Assembly (NCBI RefSeq): GCF_017433805.1
Contig: NZ_JAFRGN010000013.1
Location: 62,001 to 126,000, forward strand
DNA: 64,000 nt
Source: Butyrivibrio sp.
GTDB lineage: Bacteria; Bacillota; Clostridia; Lachnospirales; Lachnospiraceae
Direction of reading: 5' to 3'
The translations under genes and the position numbers were made by a program. Shown piece after piece: positions 35,166-44,478 of this stretch. Numbering within the stretch: the first letter of the stretch is position 1; the number at the start of each line of letters is the position of its first letter. Below the pieces are notes generated by a model that saw nothing but the letters and a program-made list of their open reading frames with translations, had not been told where the DNA came from and did not search any database.

Positions 35166-37667
35166 ATGCAGTTAAATGTTAGGCTTAAAAGGATACTTAA
35201 AATTTCACAACATCTATTGGCAGGATTTATCGCCTTTGTACTGGCATATTCTATATCAAGTTCTGGCATAGTTATTACCGGCGCAGATGGAGATTATTCC
35301 TATAATCTTTATAAGTCTGACAGATCAAGAGTCTATGAAGATTCTCTTTTATTTAATAATATTCTTGGCAATAATGCAGCCAATATACTAAGGCTCGTAG
35401 CCATTAGATCACAGATGGAGACAAGTGGCTCCTATGACAGTAACAAGAAAATTGATGTTACAGCTTATGTCAACAGGGCATCAATGCTCCCTGGAGATTA
35501 TATAACTGCCGTTTATTATCTTTCTGATATCCTCAAATGGGGACAGAGCGGTATTGCAGTAGAGAACAGAAGCTTTTCAGAGACAGAGAGTGCCAAGTTC
35601 CTGAACCAGTCTACAACCTACACCCATCTTAAGAATAATAATGTCTCAGGTGGCATGAATTCGTACCTTAACTCTCAGCTGGATGATAACACACTTACAT
35701 TTACAGTTGCTGGCAATGGTATTTATGAAGCAGGTAATCACAATATTCTTATTTCCAGATATCAGACTGTAGATGGCAAGAATATTGAGGATATCGTTTC
35801 GAACTGGGATGAATATATTCTTTTGTGCAGCTATATTCAGGAGGCAATTGGAGATCTTTCTTCGAACTACAAGGATTATGGATCTCTTTTAAACTATTAC
35901 ACCTACCAGAATAGTAACGTCAGATACTACGTATCCAGAACAATTAATGGCCAGACAGAAGTATTTACAAACGTTGATGAGCTTTCTAAGGATACTGTTG
36001 GCGTGGATATAGGCTCTATGTTTAAGGAATTTGGCAGATATATTTATTATTGCCCTTATGAACTTAGATATGAGACTAATACCAAGATAAAAGAAAATGT
36101 ATTCAGGTCACTACTTCGTTCTTATGGATATGCATTCCCTGACCAGACTAAGGTATATATTGCTGTAGATACCAACAATTATCCATGTTCAGATGATTTT
36201 GCGCAGGGTAAGAGCAGCTTTACCAAATATATGCCTTACAGAACTCAGCTCTATATTCTGGGTGTTATAGCAGCGGTAGCTTATCTTGCTATTTTCATGA
36301 TCCTGTTTAAAGATGCCAGAAAAGATAAGAACTTAGAGCTTGCTGCCCAGGGACTTCCTCCTGTGGATGACAATAGAAACGTAATAGATTCCGAAGTCGT
36401 ATTCCTGCTTGGAGCGCTGCTTATTCTTTTCCCTATAGCTGTACTTATCATTGCAAGTTATGTAAAAGGTACTACACTTCTTAAGCTGACGCAGCTTACG
36501 GCTTTTCCATATATTCTTGGAATCTGCGTAGTAGTAGCTGATGTAGGACTTACATACATTGTTTATGAGTACGTTAGTAGAATTACTGGTAAGAGCTTAT
36601 GGAAAAACAGCTTTACCAGAAAAATAAGCTTTGGTGCAAGAGACTTGATCATTAATACAACGGATAACGGAAGTGTGTTTATCAGAACCTGGATTCCTTA
36701 TGTCACATTTGTGGTCATTAACCTGTTACTTTTCAGAATTGGCATTGCAGGAGTTGTGATAGCAGCTTTCATGGATTTTCTGATCGGTGTGTTTATATAT
36801 AGACAGAACACTGATAGAGACAAGATCATTCATGTAATTGAGAACATCAAAAATGGCGATGTTAAAGCCAAGGTGGATGTAAGAGATCTTCATGCAGATA
36901 ATATTCTTTTGGCAGACGCTGTTAATTCTATTGGCGAAGGAATTGAAAAGGCAGTTGATACTAGCATGAAGGATGAGAAGCTTAAGGCTGATCTTATTAC
37001 TAATGTCTCTCATGATATCAAGACTCCGCTTACTTCTATCATCAATTATATCGGGCTTATCAAGCGAGAGAACATTGATAACCCTAAGGTTAATGAATAT
37101 GTGGACGTTCTTGATGTTAAGTCTGCTAAATTGAAACAGCTGATAGAAGATTTGCTGGAAGCCTCCAAGATTAGTTCTGGTAACATTAGCATTCAGATGA
37201 GCAAGATCAACTTTGTTGAGATGGTTAACCAGAATATAGGCGAGTTCTACGAGAAGTTTGAAAAAGCAAACCTTCAGCCAATTTTCAGATCTGTACAGCC
37301 TAATATACAGATAATGGCTGATCCAAGACACCTGTGGAGAGTTATTGAGAACCTCTTTAGCAATACCTGCAAATATGCTCTTACCGGAACCAGAGTATAT
37401 ATGGATCTTAAGCTGGTAGACGGAGAGGATGGACATAAAAAGGCTGTATTTTCTATCAAGAATATCTCAGCCAAAGAACTGGACCTTGATGGAGATGATC
37501 TGTCTGAGAGATTTATCCGTGGCGATGAATCCAGGACTACAGAGGGAAGCGGCCTTGGATTATCTATAGCCAAGAACCTTACAATTGCCCAGAAGGGCGA
37601 CTTTAAAATCAGGCTTGATGGAGACCTTTTCAAGGTTATTCTGACCTTTGATGCAGTAGAAGAGTAA
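35166..37667 (+). CDS. Sensor histidine kinase, large multi-spanning
   Basis: An 833-residue kinase. One N-terminal membrane segment (about 14-35) is followed by an external region of about 330 residues. A cluster of membrane helices follows (about 368-388, 418-440, 447-475 and 508-545), then a HAMP-like linker, a HisKA domain with phosphoacceptor H616 (VSHDIKTPLTS) and an HATPase_c domain (RVIENLFSNTCKYA, GSGLGLSIAKNL). It partners the preceding regulator. The large external domain shows no recognisable sensor family, so the signal (envelope stress or antibiotic are possible) is unknown. Confidence 0.92.
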   Translation: MQLNVRLKRILKISQHLLAGFIAFVLAYSISSSGIVITGADGDYSYNLYKSDRSRVYEDSLLFNNILGNNAANILRLVAIRSQMETSGSYDSNKKIDVTAYVNRASMLPGDYITAVYYLSDILKWGQSGIAVENRSFSETESAKFLNQSTTYTHLKNNNVSGGMNSYLNSQLDDNTLTFTVAGNGIYEAGNHNILISRYQTVDGKNIEDIVSNWDEYILLCSYIQEAIGDLSSNYKDYGSLLNYYTYQNSNVRYYVSRTINGQTEVFTNVDELSKDTVGVDIGSMFKEFGRYIYYCPYELRYETNTKIKENVFRSLLRSYGYAFPDQTKVYIAVDTNNYPCSDDFAQGKSSFTKYMPYRTQLYILGVIAAVAYLAIFMILFKDARKDKNLELAAQGLPPVDDNRNVIDSEVVFLLGALLILFPIAVLIIASYVKGTTLLKLTQLTAFPYILGICVVVADVGLTYIVYEYVSRITGKSLWKNSFTRKISFGARDLIINTTDNGSVFIRTWIPYVTFVVINLLLFRIGIAGVVIAAFMDFLIGVFIYRQNTDRDKIIHVIENIKNGDVKAKVDVRDLHADNILLADAVNSIGEGIEKAVDTSMKDEKLKADLITNVSHDIKTPLTSIINYIGLIKRENIDNPKVNEYVDVLDVKSAKLKQLIEDLLEASKISSGNISIQMSKINFVEMVNQNIGEFYEKFEKANLQPIFRSVQPNIQIMADPRHLWRVIENLFSNTCKYALTGTRVYMDLKLVDGEDGHKKAVFSIKNISAKELDLDGDDLSERFIRGDESRTTEGSGLGLSIAKNLTIAQKGDFKIRLDGDLFKVILTFDAVEE

Positions 37668-37674
37668 ATAAAAA

Positions 37675-37712
37675 CGGCTTAGGAAGAAGATGAAGAAGCT
37701 TTTCCTAAGCCG
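37675..37712. terminator. Bidirectional terminator between kinase gene and prs
   Basis: CGGCTTAGGAA (37675-37685) and TTCCTAAGCCG (37702-37712) form an 11-bp stem. A T run follows on both strands, longer on the minus strand, so it can end both converging transcripts. Confidence 0.8.
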
Positions 37713-37753
37713 CAATTTTATGAATCAAAAATGTTTATATACGAGTCTGTTGA

Positions 37754-38953
37754 TCAATCAAATAGCTCTGCAGGAGTCTTGCAGCCTGAATTGTACTTGC
37801 CTACAATCTCATGAATCTTGTCAGTTGGCATATTAACCGTTGACATAGATGCATCGTGATTAAGGAAATCAATGATAGTTGCAATGAATTTACCCATATC
37901 AGCGATAAAGATATATTCTCTTGATGTAACTTCCTCATTCATATATGTGAGGTTAGTAGTGATGACTGCATCAAAGTAGCCATTCTTGTAACCTTCATCG
38001 AATTTGCTCATACCATCTGTGAAAAGACCGAAGGTTGTGCAGATAAATACTCTCTTGGCACCCATGTTCTTGAGCTGCTTGGCTGTATCAATCATACTGG
38101 AACCGGAGGAAATCATATCGTCAATGATGATAACATCGCGGCCCTGAATATCTGAACCAAGGAATTCGTGAGCAACAATAGGGTTAGTACCGTTTACAAC
38201 GTGAGCATAATCACGTCTCTTGTAGAACATACCTGTATCAGCGCCGATAACGTTAGCAAAATATACGGCTCTGTCGAGAGCACCTTCATCAGGAGAGATA
38301 ACTGTGAGATGATCCTTGTCTACAATAAGGTCATCAATATGTGATAAAAGAGCCTTCATAAACTGATAGGATGCAAGGAAGTTATCAAAGCCGCCAAGTG
38401 GCTTGGCATTCGAAATTCTAGGATCATGTGCATCAAAGGTTATGAAGTTGGAAATACCCATATCATGCAGCTCTTTGAACATCTGGGCTGCATCAAGAGA
38501 TTCCATGCCGTTACGCTTATGCTGTCTTCCTTCATAGAGGAATGGCATGATAACGTTGATTCTCTTAGCTTTGCCTGTGATGGCACCAATAACTCTCTTA
38601 AGATCCTGATAATGATCGTCAGGAGATTTGTGATTGAGGTAATTGTACATCTTGTAAGTAATGCTGTAGTTACAAACATCAGTAAGAATGTAAACGTCAT
38701 TACCACGAACACTTTCAGAAATAGTAGCTTTAGCTTCACCACTTGAAAATCTGTTAAGATTGATCTTGATCTGATAGCTGTCTTTGACATATCCGTGGAA
38801 AGCAGGATCGTTCTCAGGCATCTTGTAGAGTTCATGCCTGAACTGAGAGATATACTTATCTACGCTATCTCCGAGCTCCTTAGCAGATTCCATAACAATA
38901 AGATTAAGTGGAGCTACAGGAATTGTTCCTTCAAGCTTGTGAAAATCTGGCAT
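37754..38953 (-). CDS. prs: Ribose-phosphate pyrophosphokinase (extended form)
   Basis: A 399-residue PRPP synthase, which makes PRPP from ribose 5-phosphate and ATP for nucleotide, histidine and tryptophan synthesis. The PRPP loop is DVIIIDDMISSGSSM, the ATP and metal region is NVIMPFLYEGRQHKRNG and FDAHDPRIS is also present. It is about 80 residues longer than the usual 310-320, mostly at the N-terminus and in insertions. Such long Prs proteins occur in Lachnospiraceae and some other anaerobes. AAAGGGGAC precedes the ATG. It converges on the histidine kinase gene. Confidence 0.9.
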   Translation of the reverse strand: MPDFHKLEGTIPVAPLNLIVMESAKELGDSVDKYISQFRHELYKMPENDPAFHGYVKDSYQIKINLNRFSSGEAKATISESVRGNDVYILTDVCNYSITYKMYNYLNHKSPDDHYQDLKRVIGAITGKAKRINVIMPFLYEGRQHKRNGMESLDAAQMFKELHDMGISNFITFDAHDPRISNAKPLGGFDNFLASYQFMKALLSHIDDLIVDKDHLTVISPDEGALDRAVYFANVIGADTGMFYKRRDYAHVVNGTNPIVAHEFLGSDIQGRDVIIIDDMISSGSSMIDTAKQLKNMGAKRVFICTTFGLFTDGMSKFDEGYKNGYFDAVITTNLTYMNEEVTSREYIFIADMGKFIATIIDFLNHDASMSTVNMPTDKIHEIVGKYNSGCKTPAELFD

Positions 38954-39033
38954 TTTTGTCCCCTTTGTATTATATTATTATGCGGCCATGCGAATAACGC
39001 ATTTCTCCAAATACAGTTTTACCATCTGTATTA

Positions 39034-39062
39034 CTGACACGTCAAGGATATTATTGTATAAT
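39034..39062 (+). promoter_or_regulatory. Promoter for the PDZ-radical SAM gene
   Basis: CTGACA (39034-39039), a 17-nt spacer and TATAAT (39057-39062). Transcription would begin only a few nt before the ATG at 39072, implying a leaderless or near-leaderless mRNA. Confidence 0.5.
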
Positions 39063-39071
39063 AAAAAGGCT

Positions 39072-40430
39072 ATGAATAAATATAATGGACATCTAATAGG
39101 CAGTGTTGAGCCAGGTAGCATTGCTGAAGAACTAAATATAGAAAAAGGCGACATTCTTCTCAAAATCAATGATCAGGAACTGGAAGATGTATTTGATTAT
39201 CAGTATCTTGTTCAGGATGAGCATCTCGATGTTCTCATCAAAAAAGCTGATGGGGAAGAGTGGCTTCTTGATATTGACAAGGACTTTGATGAAGACCTTG
39301 GAATAGAATTTGAAAACGGACTTATGGACAATTACAGGTCCTGTAGTAATAAATGTATTTTCTGCTTTATTGATCAGATGCCTAAGGGCATGAGAGAAAC
39401 TCTGTACTTCAAGGATGATGACTCCAGACTTTCTTTCCTTCAGGGCAATTACGTTACACTTACTAATATGTCGGATAAAGATATAGACAGGATTCTCAAA
39501 TATCATTTATCCCCGATCAACGTATCTTTCCAGACAACTAATCCTGAGCTTCGATGCAAGATGCTGGGTAACAGATTTGCAGGAGAAGCCCTCAAAAAGG
39601 TAGACAGACTCTGTGCTCCAGGAACAGGAATCGAGATAAACGGACAGATTGTTCTGTGCAAGGGAGTCAACGATGGTGCGGAGCTTACAAGGTCAATCAC
39701 TGATCTTACCAAGTATATTCCTAACCTTCAGAGCGTATCAGTTGTCCCGGTAGGTCTTTCTAAGTTTAGAGACGGTCTTTATCCTCTTGAGCCATTTAAC
39801 GGTGAGGATGCTGCCAAGGTTATAGATGAAATCGAGAGCTGGCAGCGCAAGATATACGACGAGCATGGCATTCATTTCATACATGCCAGTGATGAATGGT
39901 ACTTCCTTGCTGGAAGAGATTTCCCTGAGGAAGAAAGATATGACGGATATATTCAGCTTGAGAACGGCGTTGGCATGATGAGGCTTCTCATCAATGAGTA
40001 TAATGAAGCCTTCGAGGCTGCGCTTGAGAACCACAAGGAACACATTGATGGTCTTAAAAGGCATATTTCTCTTGCTACTGGTAAGCTTGTTTATCCTAGT
40101 ATTAAGGAGCTTGCTGATAAGGCAATGGAAGTTTGCCCTGGACTTACAGTAACAGTTTATGAGATAATCAATGAGTTTTTTGGCGAGAGGATTACTGTAT
40201 CAGGTCTTTTGACTGGTCAGGATATAATCAAACAGCTCAAAGGCAAGGATCTAGGAGATGAACTGTTCCTTCCAGAGAATCTCCTTCGAAGCGGCGAAGA
40301 TTACCTTCTCGATGATGTGAGAATAGGTGATATAGAAAGAGAACTTGGCGTTAATGTAGGAATATCCAAGTGCGATGGACATGAGCTTGTTTCGTTATTA
40401 TTTGATATTCCTGTTGAGGAGCTCTTTTAA
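39072..40430 (+). CDS. PDZ and radical SAM protein (DUF512 family)
   Basis: A 452-residue protein with an N-terminal PDZ-like domain (GHLIGSVEPGSIAEELNIEKG), a cysteine cluster CSNKCIFCF (C91, C95, C98) that should hold a radical SAM 4Fe-4S cluster, and a DUF512 C-terminal domain. It is widespread in Clostridia next to der, as here. The substrate is not known. Start at 39072: the first residues form the PDZ strand, and upstream in-frame codons are in promoter sequence. Confidence 0.9.
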   Translation: MNKYNGHLIGSVEPGSIAEELNIEKGDILLKINDQELEDVFDYQYLVQDEHLDVLIKKADGEEWLLDIDKDFDEDLGIEFENGLMDNYRSCSNKCIFCFIDQMPKGMRETLYFKDDDSRLSFLQGNYVTLTNMSDKDIDRILKYHLSPINVSFQTTNPELRCKMLGNRFAGEALKKVDRLCAPGTGIEINGQIVLCKGVNDGAELTRSITDLTKYIPNLQSVSVVPVGLSKFRDGLYPLEPFNGEDAAKVIDEIESWQRKIYDEHGIHFIHASDEWYFLAGRDFPEEERYDGYIQLENGVGMMRLLINEYNEAFEAALENHKEHIDGLKRHISLATGKLVYPSIKELADKAMEVCPGLTVTVYEIINEFFGERITVSGLLTGQDIIKQLKGKDLGDELFLPENLLRSGEDYLLDDVRIGDIERELGVNVGISKCDGHELVSLLFDIPVEELF

Positions 40431-40480
40431 CAGATATTAGCTGTAAACGGACACTATAGTTTTTTAGATAAGGATGATTT

Positions 40481-41809
40481 ATGAGTAAAAGAAATATTGT
40501 AGCGGTGGTTGGAAGACCAAACGTAGGTAAATCTACACTTTTTAATGCGCTTGCTGGTAGCAGAATCGCTATCGTACAGGATACACCAGGCGTAACAAGA
40601 GATAGAATATACCAGGATGTAGAGTGGCTTAATCATAGCTTTACTCTTATTGATACTGGCGGTATCGAGCCTGATTCCAAGGATATTATCCTTGCACAGA
40701 TGAGAGACCAGGCGCAGATTGCTATTGATACTGCTGATGTCATTATCTTCATGGTTGATGTTAAGCAGGGACTTACAGATTCAGATTCCAAGGTAGCCGA
40801 TATGCTCAGAAAATCTGGTAAGCCAATAGTTCTTTGTGTTAACAAGGTTGATAACTATAACAGAGACTCAATGGATGTTTATGAGTTCTATAATCTTGGA
40901 ATTGGTGAGCCATTCCCTATTTCCGCAGTTAACAAGCAGGGAATCGGCGACCTTCTTGAGGAAGTAGTCAGCCATTTCAGCAAGAGCTCAACCGATGAAG
41001 AGGAAGATGACAGCGTCAAGATTGCCATTATTGGTAAGCCTAACGTTGGTAAGTCTTCAATCATCAATAAGCTTATCGGTGAGAACAGACTTATTGTATC
41101 TGATATTGCTGGTACAACACGTGACGCAATCGATACTCAGGTCAAATATAACGGCAAGAAGTATACCTTTATTGATACAGCCGGTCTTCGTAGGAAGAAC
41201 AAGGTCAAGGATGAACTTGAGCACTATATGATCGTCAGAACTGTAGGTGCTGTAGAGAGAGCTGATGTAGCTATCCTTGTTATCAACGCTGAGGACGGCG
41301 TAACAGAGCAGGATGCCAAGATTGCAGGTATCGCTCACGAGAGTGGTAAGGCTGTTATCATTGCTGTTAATAAATGGGATCTTATCGAAAAAGACAATCA
41401 CTCAGTTAAAGAGTTCACCAAGGATATCAGAAATACTCTTGCGTTCATGAACTATGCTGAGATCATATTTGTTTCTGCTGAGACTGGACAGAGACTTGTT
41501 AAGCTCTATGACATGATTGATATGGTATCAGAGAACCATGCACTCAGAGTTTCTACTGGTGTCCTGAATGAGATCATGACACAGGCTGTAGTAATGCAGC
41601 AGCCACCAAGTGACAAAGGCAAGATGCTCAAGCTTTACTATATTACACAGGCATCTGTTAAGCCACCGACATTTGTTATTTTCGTTAACGACAAGAAGCT
41701 TATGCACTTTAGTTATACCAGATATATCGAAAATCAGATCAGAGAGGCCTTTGGATTTAAGGGAACTCCTCTTAGATTCATAATCAGGGAGAGAAAAGAG
41801 GACAAATAA
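40481..41809 (+). CDS. der: Ribosome biogenesis GTPase Der (EngA)
   Basis: A 442-residue double-GTPase for 50S assembly. The first G domain has GRPNVGKSTLFN (residues 10-21), DTGGIE and NKVD. The second has GKPNVGKSS, DTAGLRRK and NKWD. A C-terminal KH-like domain ends in GTPLRFIIRERK, the normal family ending. It is followed directly by plsY and gpsA. Confidence 0.97.
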   Translation: MSKRNIVAVVGRPNVGKSTLFNALAGSRIAIVQDTPGVTRDRIYQDVEWLNHSFTLIDTGGIEPDSKDIILAQMRDQAQIAIDTADVIIFMVDVKQGLTDSDSKVADMLRKSGKPIVLCVNKVDNYNRDSMDVYEFYNLGIGEPFPISAVNKQGIGDLLEEVVSHFSKSSTDEEEDDSVKIAIIGKPNVGKSSIINKLIGENRLIVSDIAGTTRDAIDTQVKYNGKKYTFIDTAGLRRKNKVKDELEHYMIVRTVGAVERADVAILVINAEDGVTEQDAKIAGIAHESGKAVIIAVNKWDLIEKDNHSVKEFTKDIRNTLAFMNYAEIIFVSAETGQRLVKLYDMIDMVSENHALRVSTGVLNEIMTQAVVMQQPPSDKGKMLKLYYITQASVKPPTFVIFVNDKKLMHFSYTRYIENQIREAFGFKGTPLRFIIRERKEDK

Positions 41810-41810
41810 C

Positions 41811-42494
41811 ATGGGACTTAGTTTGTTGGTGGAGAGAGTTATTTGTATTGCTGTTGGATATGTATTTGGAATGATTCAGACTGCAGTATTTTACGGCAGA
41901 ATGAAGGGTGTTGATATCAGAAAGGTTGGAAGTGGTAACGCTGGAACAACCAATACACTCAGAGTCCTTGGACCTAAGGCGGGAGGAATTGTTCTTCTTG
42001 GTGATATGCTTAAGTGTATGGCAGCTATTTTTATTACCTACCTTCTCTTTGGCAGGAGCAATCCTGATTACATTATTCTGTATATGACATATACAGCGGC
42101 AGGAGCTGTACTTGGACATGATTTCCCAGTTAACCTTCATTTCAAGGGTGGCAAGGGAATTGCTTGTACAGCAGGATATACTATTTACCTTGGAATTCAG
42201 TTTACATGGCTGTTTATCCTTATGGGTGTAGTATCCTTCTTCCTTCCATTTAACCTTTTCCATATTGTATCAGTGTGCAGCCTTTTCTATTATTCTGCAC
42301 TTCTTATAATGACTGTTATTTATGGTCAGATGGGGCTTTTTGGAGCTATTCCTCAGGGAGAACTCATTGAAGTTTATGTTATTTTAGCAATTCTTACTTT
42401 CCTTGCTTTTTATCAGCACAGGGGCAATATCAAGAAGCTCTTTGCTGGTCAGGAGAGAAAGACATACATTTTCAAGAAAAATAAGATTGACTGA
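41811..42494 (+). CDS. plsY: Acyl-phosphate:glycerol-3-phosphate acyltransferase PlsY
   Basis: A 227-residue integral membrane acyltransferase with about five to seven membrane segments. Its motifs are GSGNAGTTNTLRVLG, LGHDFPVNLHFKGGKGIA and a later YQHRGNIKKL. It transfers the acyl group from PlsX-made acyl phosphate to glycerol 3-phosphate. Its start is 1 nt after the der stop, and it is followed by gpsA, which makes its acceptor, so the two form a lipid module. Confidence 0.95.
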   Translation: MGLSLLVERVICIAVGYVFGMIQTAVFYGRMKGVDIRKVGSGNAGTTNTLRVLGPKAGGIVLLGDMLKCMAAIFITYLLFGRSNPDYIILYMTYTAAGAVLGHDFPVNLHFKGGKGIACTAGYTIYLGIQFTWLFILMGVVSFFLPFNLFHIVSVCSLFYYSALLIMTVIYGQMGLFGAIPQGELIEVYVILAILTFLAFYQHRGNIKKLFAGQERKTYIFKKNKID

Positions 42495-42509
42495 TTAGGA
42501 GAGACTATT

Positions 42510-43532
42510 TTGGGAAAAGATATAGGCATAGTAGGCGCGGGCAGTTGGGGCATCGCACTTGCATATTTGCTTAGCAATAACGGACATAATGTCATTGTAT
42601 GGTCAAGGAGACAGGAAACAGTTGATAAGCTCAGTGCTTATCATGGTAATGAAGACAAGCTTCCGGGAGTTATTCTGGATGATTCTGTTAAGTTCACCTG
42701 TAACATGGAAGAGGCTGTCAAGGACAAGGACCTTATAGTACTTGTTGTTCCTTCTGCTCACATGAGAGAGACCGTTAAAATAATGGCGCCATATATCGAT
42801 GGCACTGAGGAACATCCTCAGATTATTGTTAACTGTTCCAAGGGTATTGAGGAAGATACGCTTATGGTTATGTCTGACGTTATTCTGGATGAGATTCCAG
42901 GCTGTCAGGTATGCGTTATGTCTGGACCTTCACATGCAGAAGAGGTTGGAAAAGGCATGCCTACTTCAATTGTTGTAGGTGCTTTTGATAAAGATACAGC
43001 GAGATTTGTTCAGAACGTATTTATGAGCAGTGTTTTCAGAGTATACATCAGTCCTGATATGCAGGGAATAGAAATTGGTGCTGCTCTTAAGAATGTCATT
43101 GCTCTTGCAGCTGGTATTGCTGATGGTTATGGACTTGGCGATAATGCCAAGGCTGCTCTTATTACAAGAGGTATTGCAGAAATCGGAAGACTTGGTATGG
43201 CTATGGGTGGTAAGTTTGAGACCTTCAGTGGCTTGTCAGGTATAGGCGATCTTATTGTTACTTGTGCTTCCATGCATTCCAGAAACAGAAGAGCAGGAAT
43301 ACTTATCGGACAGGGCAAATCCACACAGGAAGCCATGGACGAAGTTAAGATGGTAGTAGAGGGTGTATATAGTGCCAAGGCAGCCAGACTTCTTGCTGAG
43401 AAGTACGAGGTTGAAATGCCTATAGTTACTGTTGTTAATCAGGTTTTATTCGAAGGCAAGACACCAGAAGAAGCTCTCAATGATCTTATGATCAGAGATA
43501 AGAAAATAGAGAGTAGTAACCTTGACTGGTAA
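42510..43532 (+). CDS. gpsA: Glycerol-3-phosphate dehydrogenase [NAD(P)+]
   Basis: A 340-residue cytoplasmic enzyme that reduces dihydroxyacetone phosphate to sn-glycerol 3-phosphate. The Rossmann motif is GIVGAGSWGIALA (residues 5-17); later motifs are SGPSHAEEV, GAALKNVIALAAG (catalytic lysine) and FSGLSGIGDLIVTC. The start codon is TTG, supported by AGGAGAG 6-9 nt upstream and by the fit to the Rossmann strand. It supplies PlsY, encoded just upstream. Confidence 0.96.
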   Translation: MGKDIGIVGAGSWGIALAYLLSNNGHNVIVWSRRQETVDKLSAYHGNEDKLPGVILDDSVKFTCNMEEAVKDKDLIVLVVPSAHMRETVKIMAPYIDGTEEHPQIIVNCSKGIEEDTLMVMSDVILDEIPGCQVCVMSGPSHAEEVGKGMPTSIVVGAFDKDTARFVQNVFMSSVFRVYISPDMQGIEIGAALKNVIALAAGIADGYGLGDNAKAALITRGIAEIGRLGMAMGGKFETFSGLSGIGDLIVTCASMHSRNRRAGILIGQGKSTQEAMDEVKMVVEGVYSAKAARLLAEKYEVEMPIVTVVNQVLFEGKTPEEALNDLMIRDKKIESSNLDW

Positions 43533-43556
43533 TAGATATATTCGATAAAAGAATCA

Positions 43557-43585
43557 TTGCAATTATATTGTTTCTAATGTATTAT
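43557..43585 (+). promoter_or_regulatory. folT promoter
   Basis: TTGCAA (43557-43562), a 17-nt spacer and TATTAT (43580-43585), just ahead of the riboswitch. Confidence 0.65.
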
Positions 43586-43604
43586 TTACTCAAATAAAAA
43601 ATGT

Positions 43605-43708
43605 TTACGCAGAGTAGACGCTACAGCGTTAAGTGCCAGATAGACAGGGAGTTGCTATTTGGACGAAGGATTCAGGTCCGCGGTTCTAGTGTCGCATCCC
43701 GCTGCTAC
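43605..43708 (+). ncRNA. Tetrahydrofolate (THF) riboswitch
   Basis: The leader matches the THF riboswitch plan. P1 is GCAG (43609-43612) with CTGC (43702-43705). AGAGTAGA follows. P2 is GACGCTA (43617-43623) with TAGTGTC (43687-43693). Then comes the conserved GCGTTAAGTG, the inner GGGAGTTG and GACGAA segments, and CGCGGT-like and GCATCC sequences on the 3' side. It binds reduced folates and normally represses folate transport or synthesis genes; folT follows. A weak ACATCA/TGATGT hairpin lies between it and the ribosome binding site. Confidence 0.85.
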
Positions 43709-43771
43709 ATCAAAGATGAGATATTTATGCCTCTGATGTGGTTAAAGGAAAACTGCAAAGGAGGTATTTTT

Positions 43772-44338
43772 ATGTCTAGAGATTCAGTAGAAGTAATCGG
43801 AAGTAACACATTTTCATCAATCAGAAGACTCAAGGAAACCAAGGTCCTCACTTTCTGTGGAATGATGGGAGCACTTGCAATTGTTCTAGGATATGTGGCA
43901 ACTATCAAGTTTGGCCCATATATCAGAATTGGATTTTCAGGACTTCCTAATCAGGTAGTTGATTATCTCTTTGGACCATGGATCGGTGCTATATTTGGTG
44001 GAACAATGGACATTGTTAAGTGGTTTCTTTCAGGAGATGGAGATTTCTTCCCTGGCTTTACCATTACAGCAATGCTCGGTGCAGTTATTTATGGTATGTT
44101 CCTTTATAACCAGCCACTTAAGCTGTGGAGAGTAATTGCAGCTCAGCTGACTGTTAAGGTTATCTGTAATCTTGTTCTTAATACATTATGGCTCAATATG
44201 CTCTATGGACAGGCTATAGCAGCTATTCTTCCAGGAAGAATTGTTTCTAACGCTGTTATGCTTCCAGTTGATACAGCCATCATGTTTATTATGCTTACAG
44301 TTGTAAAATCTGCTATCAAACCTTATTTTGAGAAGTAA
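43772..44338 (+). CDS. folT: Folate ECF transporter S component FolT
   Basis: A 188-residue membrane protein of the ECF S-component family with six predicted helices. FGPYIRIGFSGLPNQVVDYLFGPWIGAIFGG (in parts) is typical of FolT. It works with the shared EcfAA'T energising module, which is not in this window. The upstream in-frame extension from 43601 is rejected because it reads through the riboswitch; the ATG at 43772 follows AAAGGAGGT. Riboswitch control by THF supports folate as the substrate. Confidence 0.93.
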   Translation: MSRDSVEVIGSNTFSSIRRLKETKVLTFCGMMGALAIVLGYVATIKFGPYIRIGFSGLPNQVVDYLFGPWIGAIFGGTMDIVKWFLSGDGDFFPGFTITAMLGAVIYGMFLYNQPLKLWRVIAAQLTVKVICNLVLNTLWLNMLYGQAIAAILPGRIVSNAVMLPVDTAIMFIMLTVVKSAIKPYFEK

Positions 44339-44370
44339 TAATCTTAAATATAATTGAATACAAATAAGCT

Positions 44371-44423
44371 AAAAGTGCCTATTTTCAAGCGTTTCAAACC
44401 GCTATGGAAATAGGTGCTTTTTA
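44371..44423 (+). terminator. Terminator after folT
   Basis: A long imperfect stem, AAAAGTGCCTATTTTC (44371-44386) with GGAAATAGGTGCTTTT (44405-44420 region, two G-T pairs), and a T run. Confidence 0.75.
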
Positions 44424-44449
44424 TTTCGTAAATTTTTTTACAAATACTG

Positions 44450-44478
44450 TTGACATACTACGACTGCCGTGGTATATT
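44450..44478 (+). promoter_or_regulatory. padR operon promoter
   Basis: TTGACA (44450-44455), a 17-nt spacer and TATATT (44473-44478). The spacer contains TACTACGAC, which resembles the repeats just downstream. Confidence 0.8.

Noticed and set aside
43601-43771. N-terminal extension of FolT
   Set aside because: It reads through a THF riboswitch; the internal ATG has a strong ribosome binding site and matches the FolT start.
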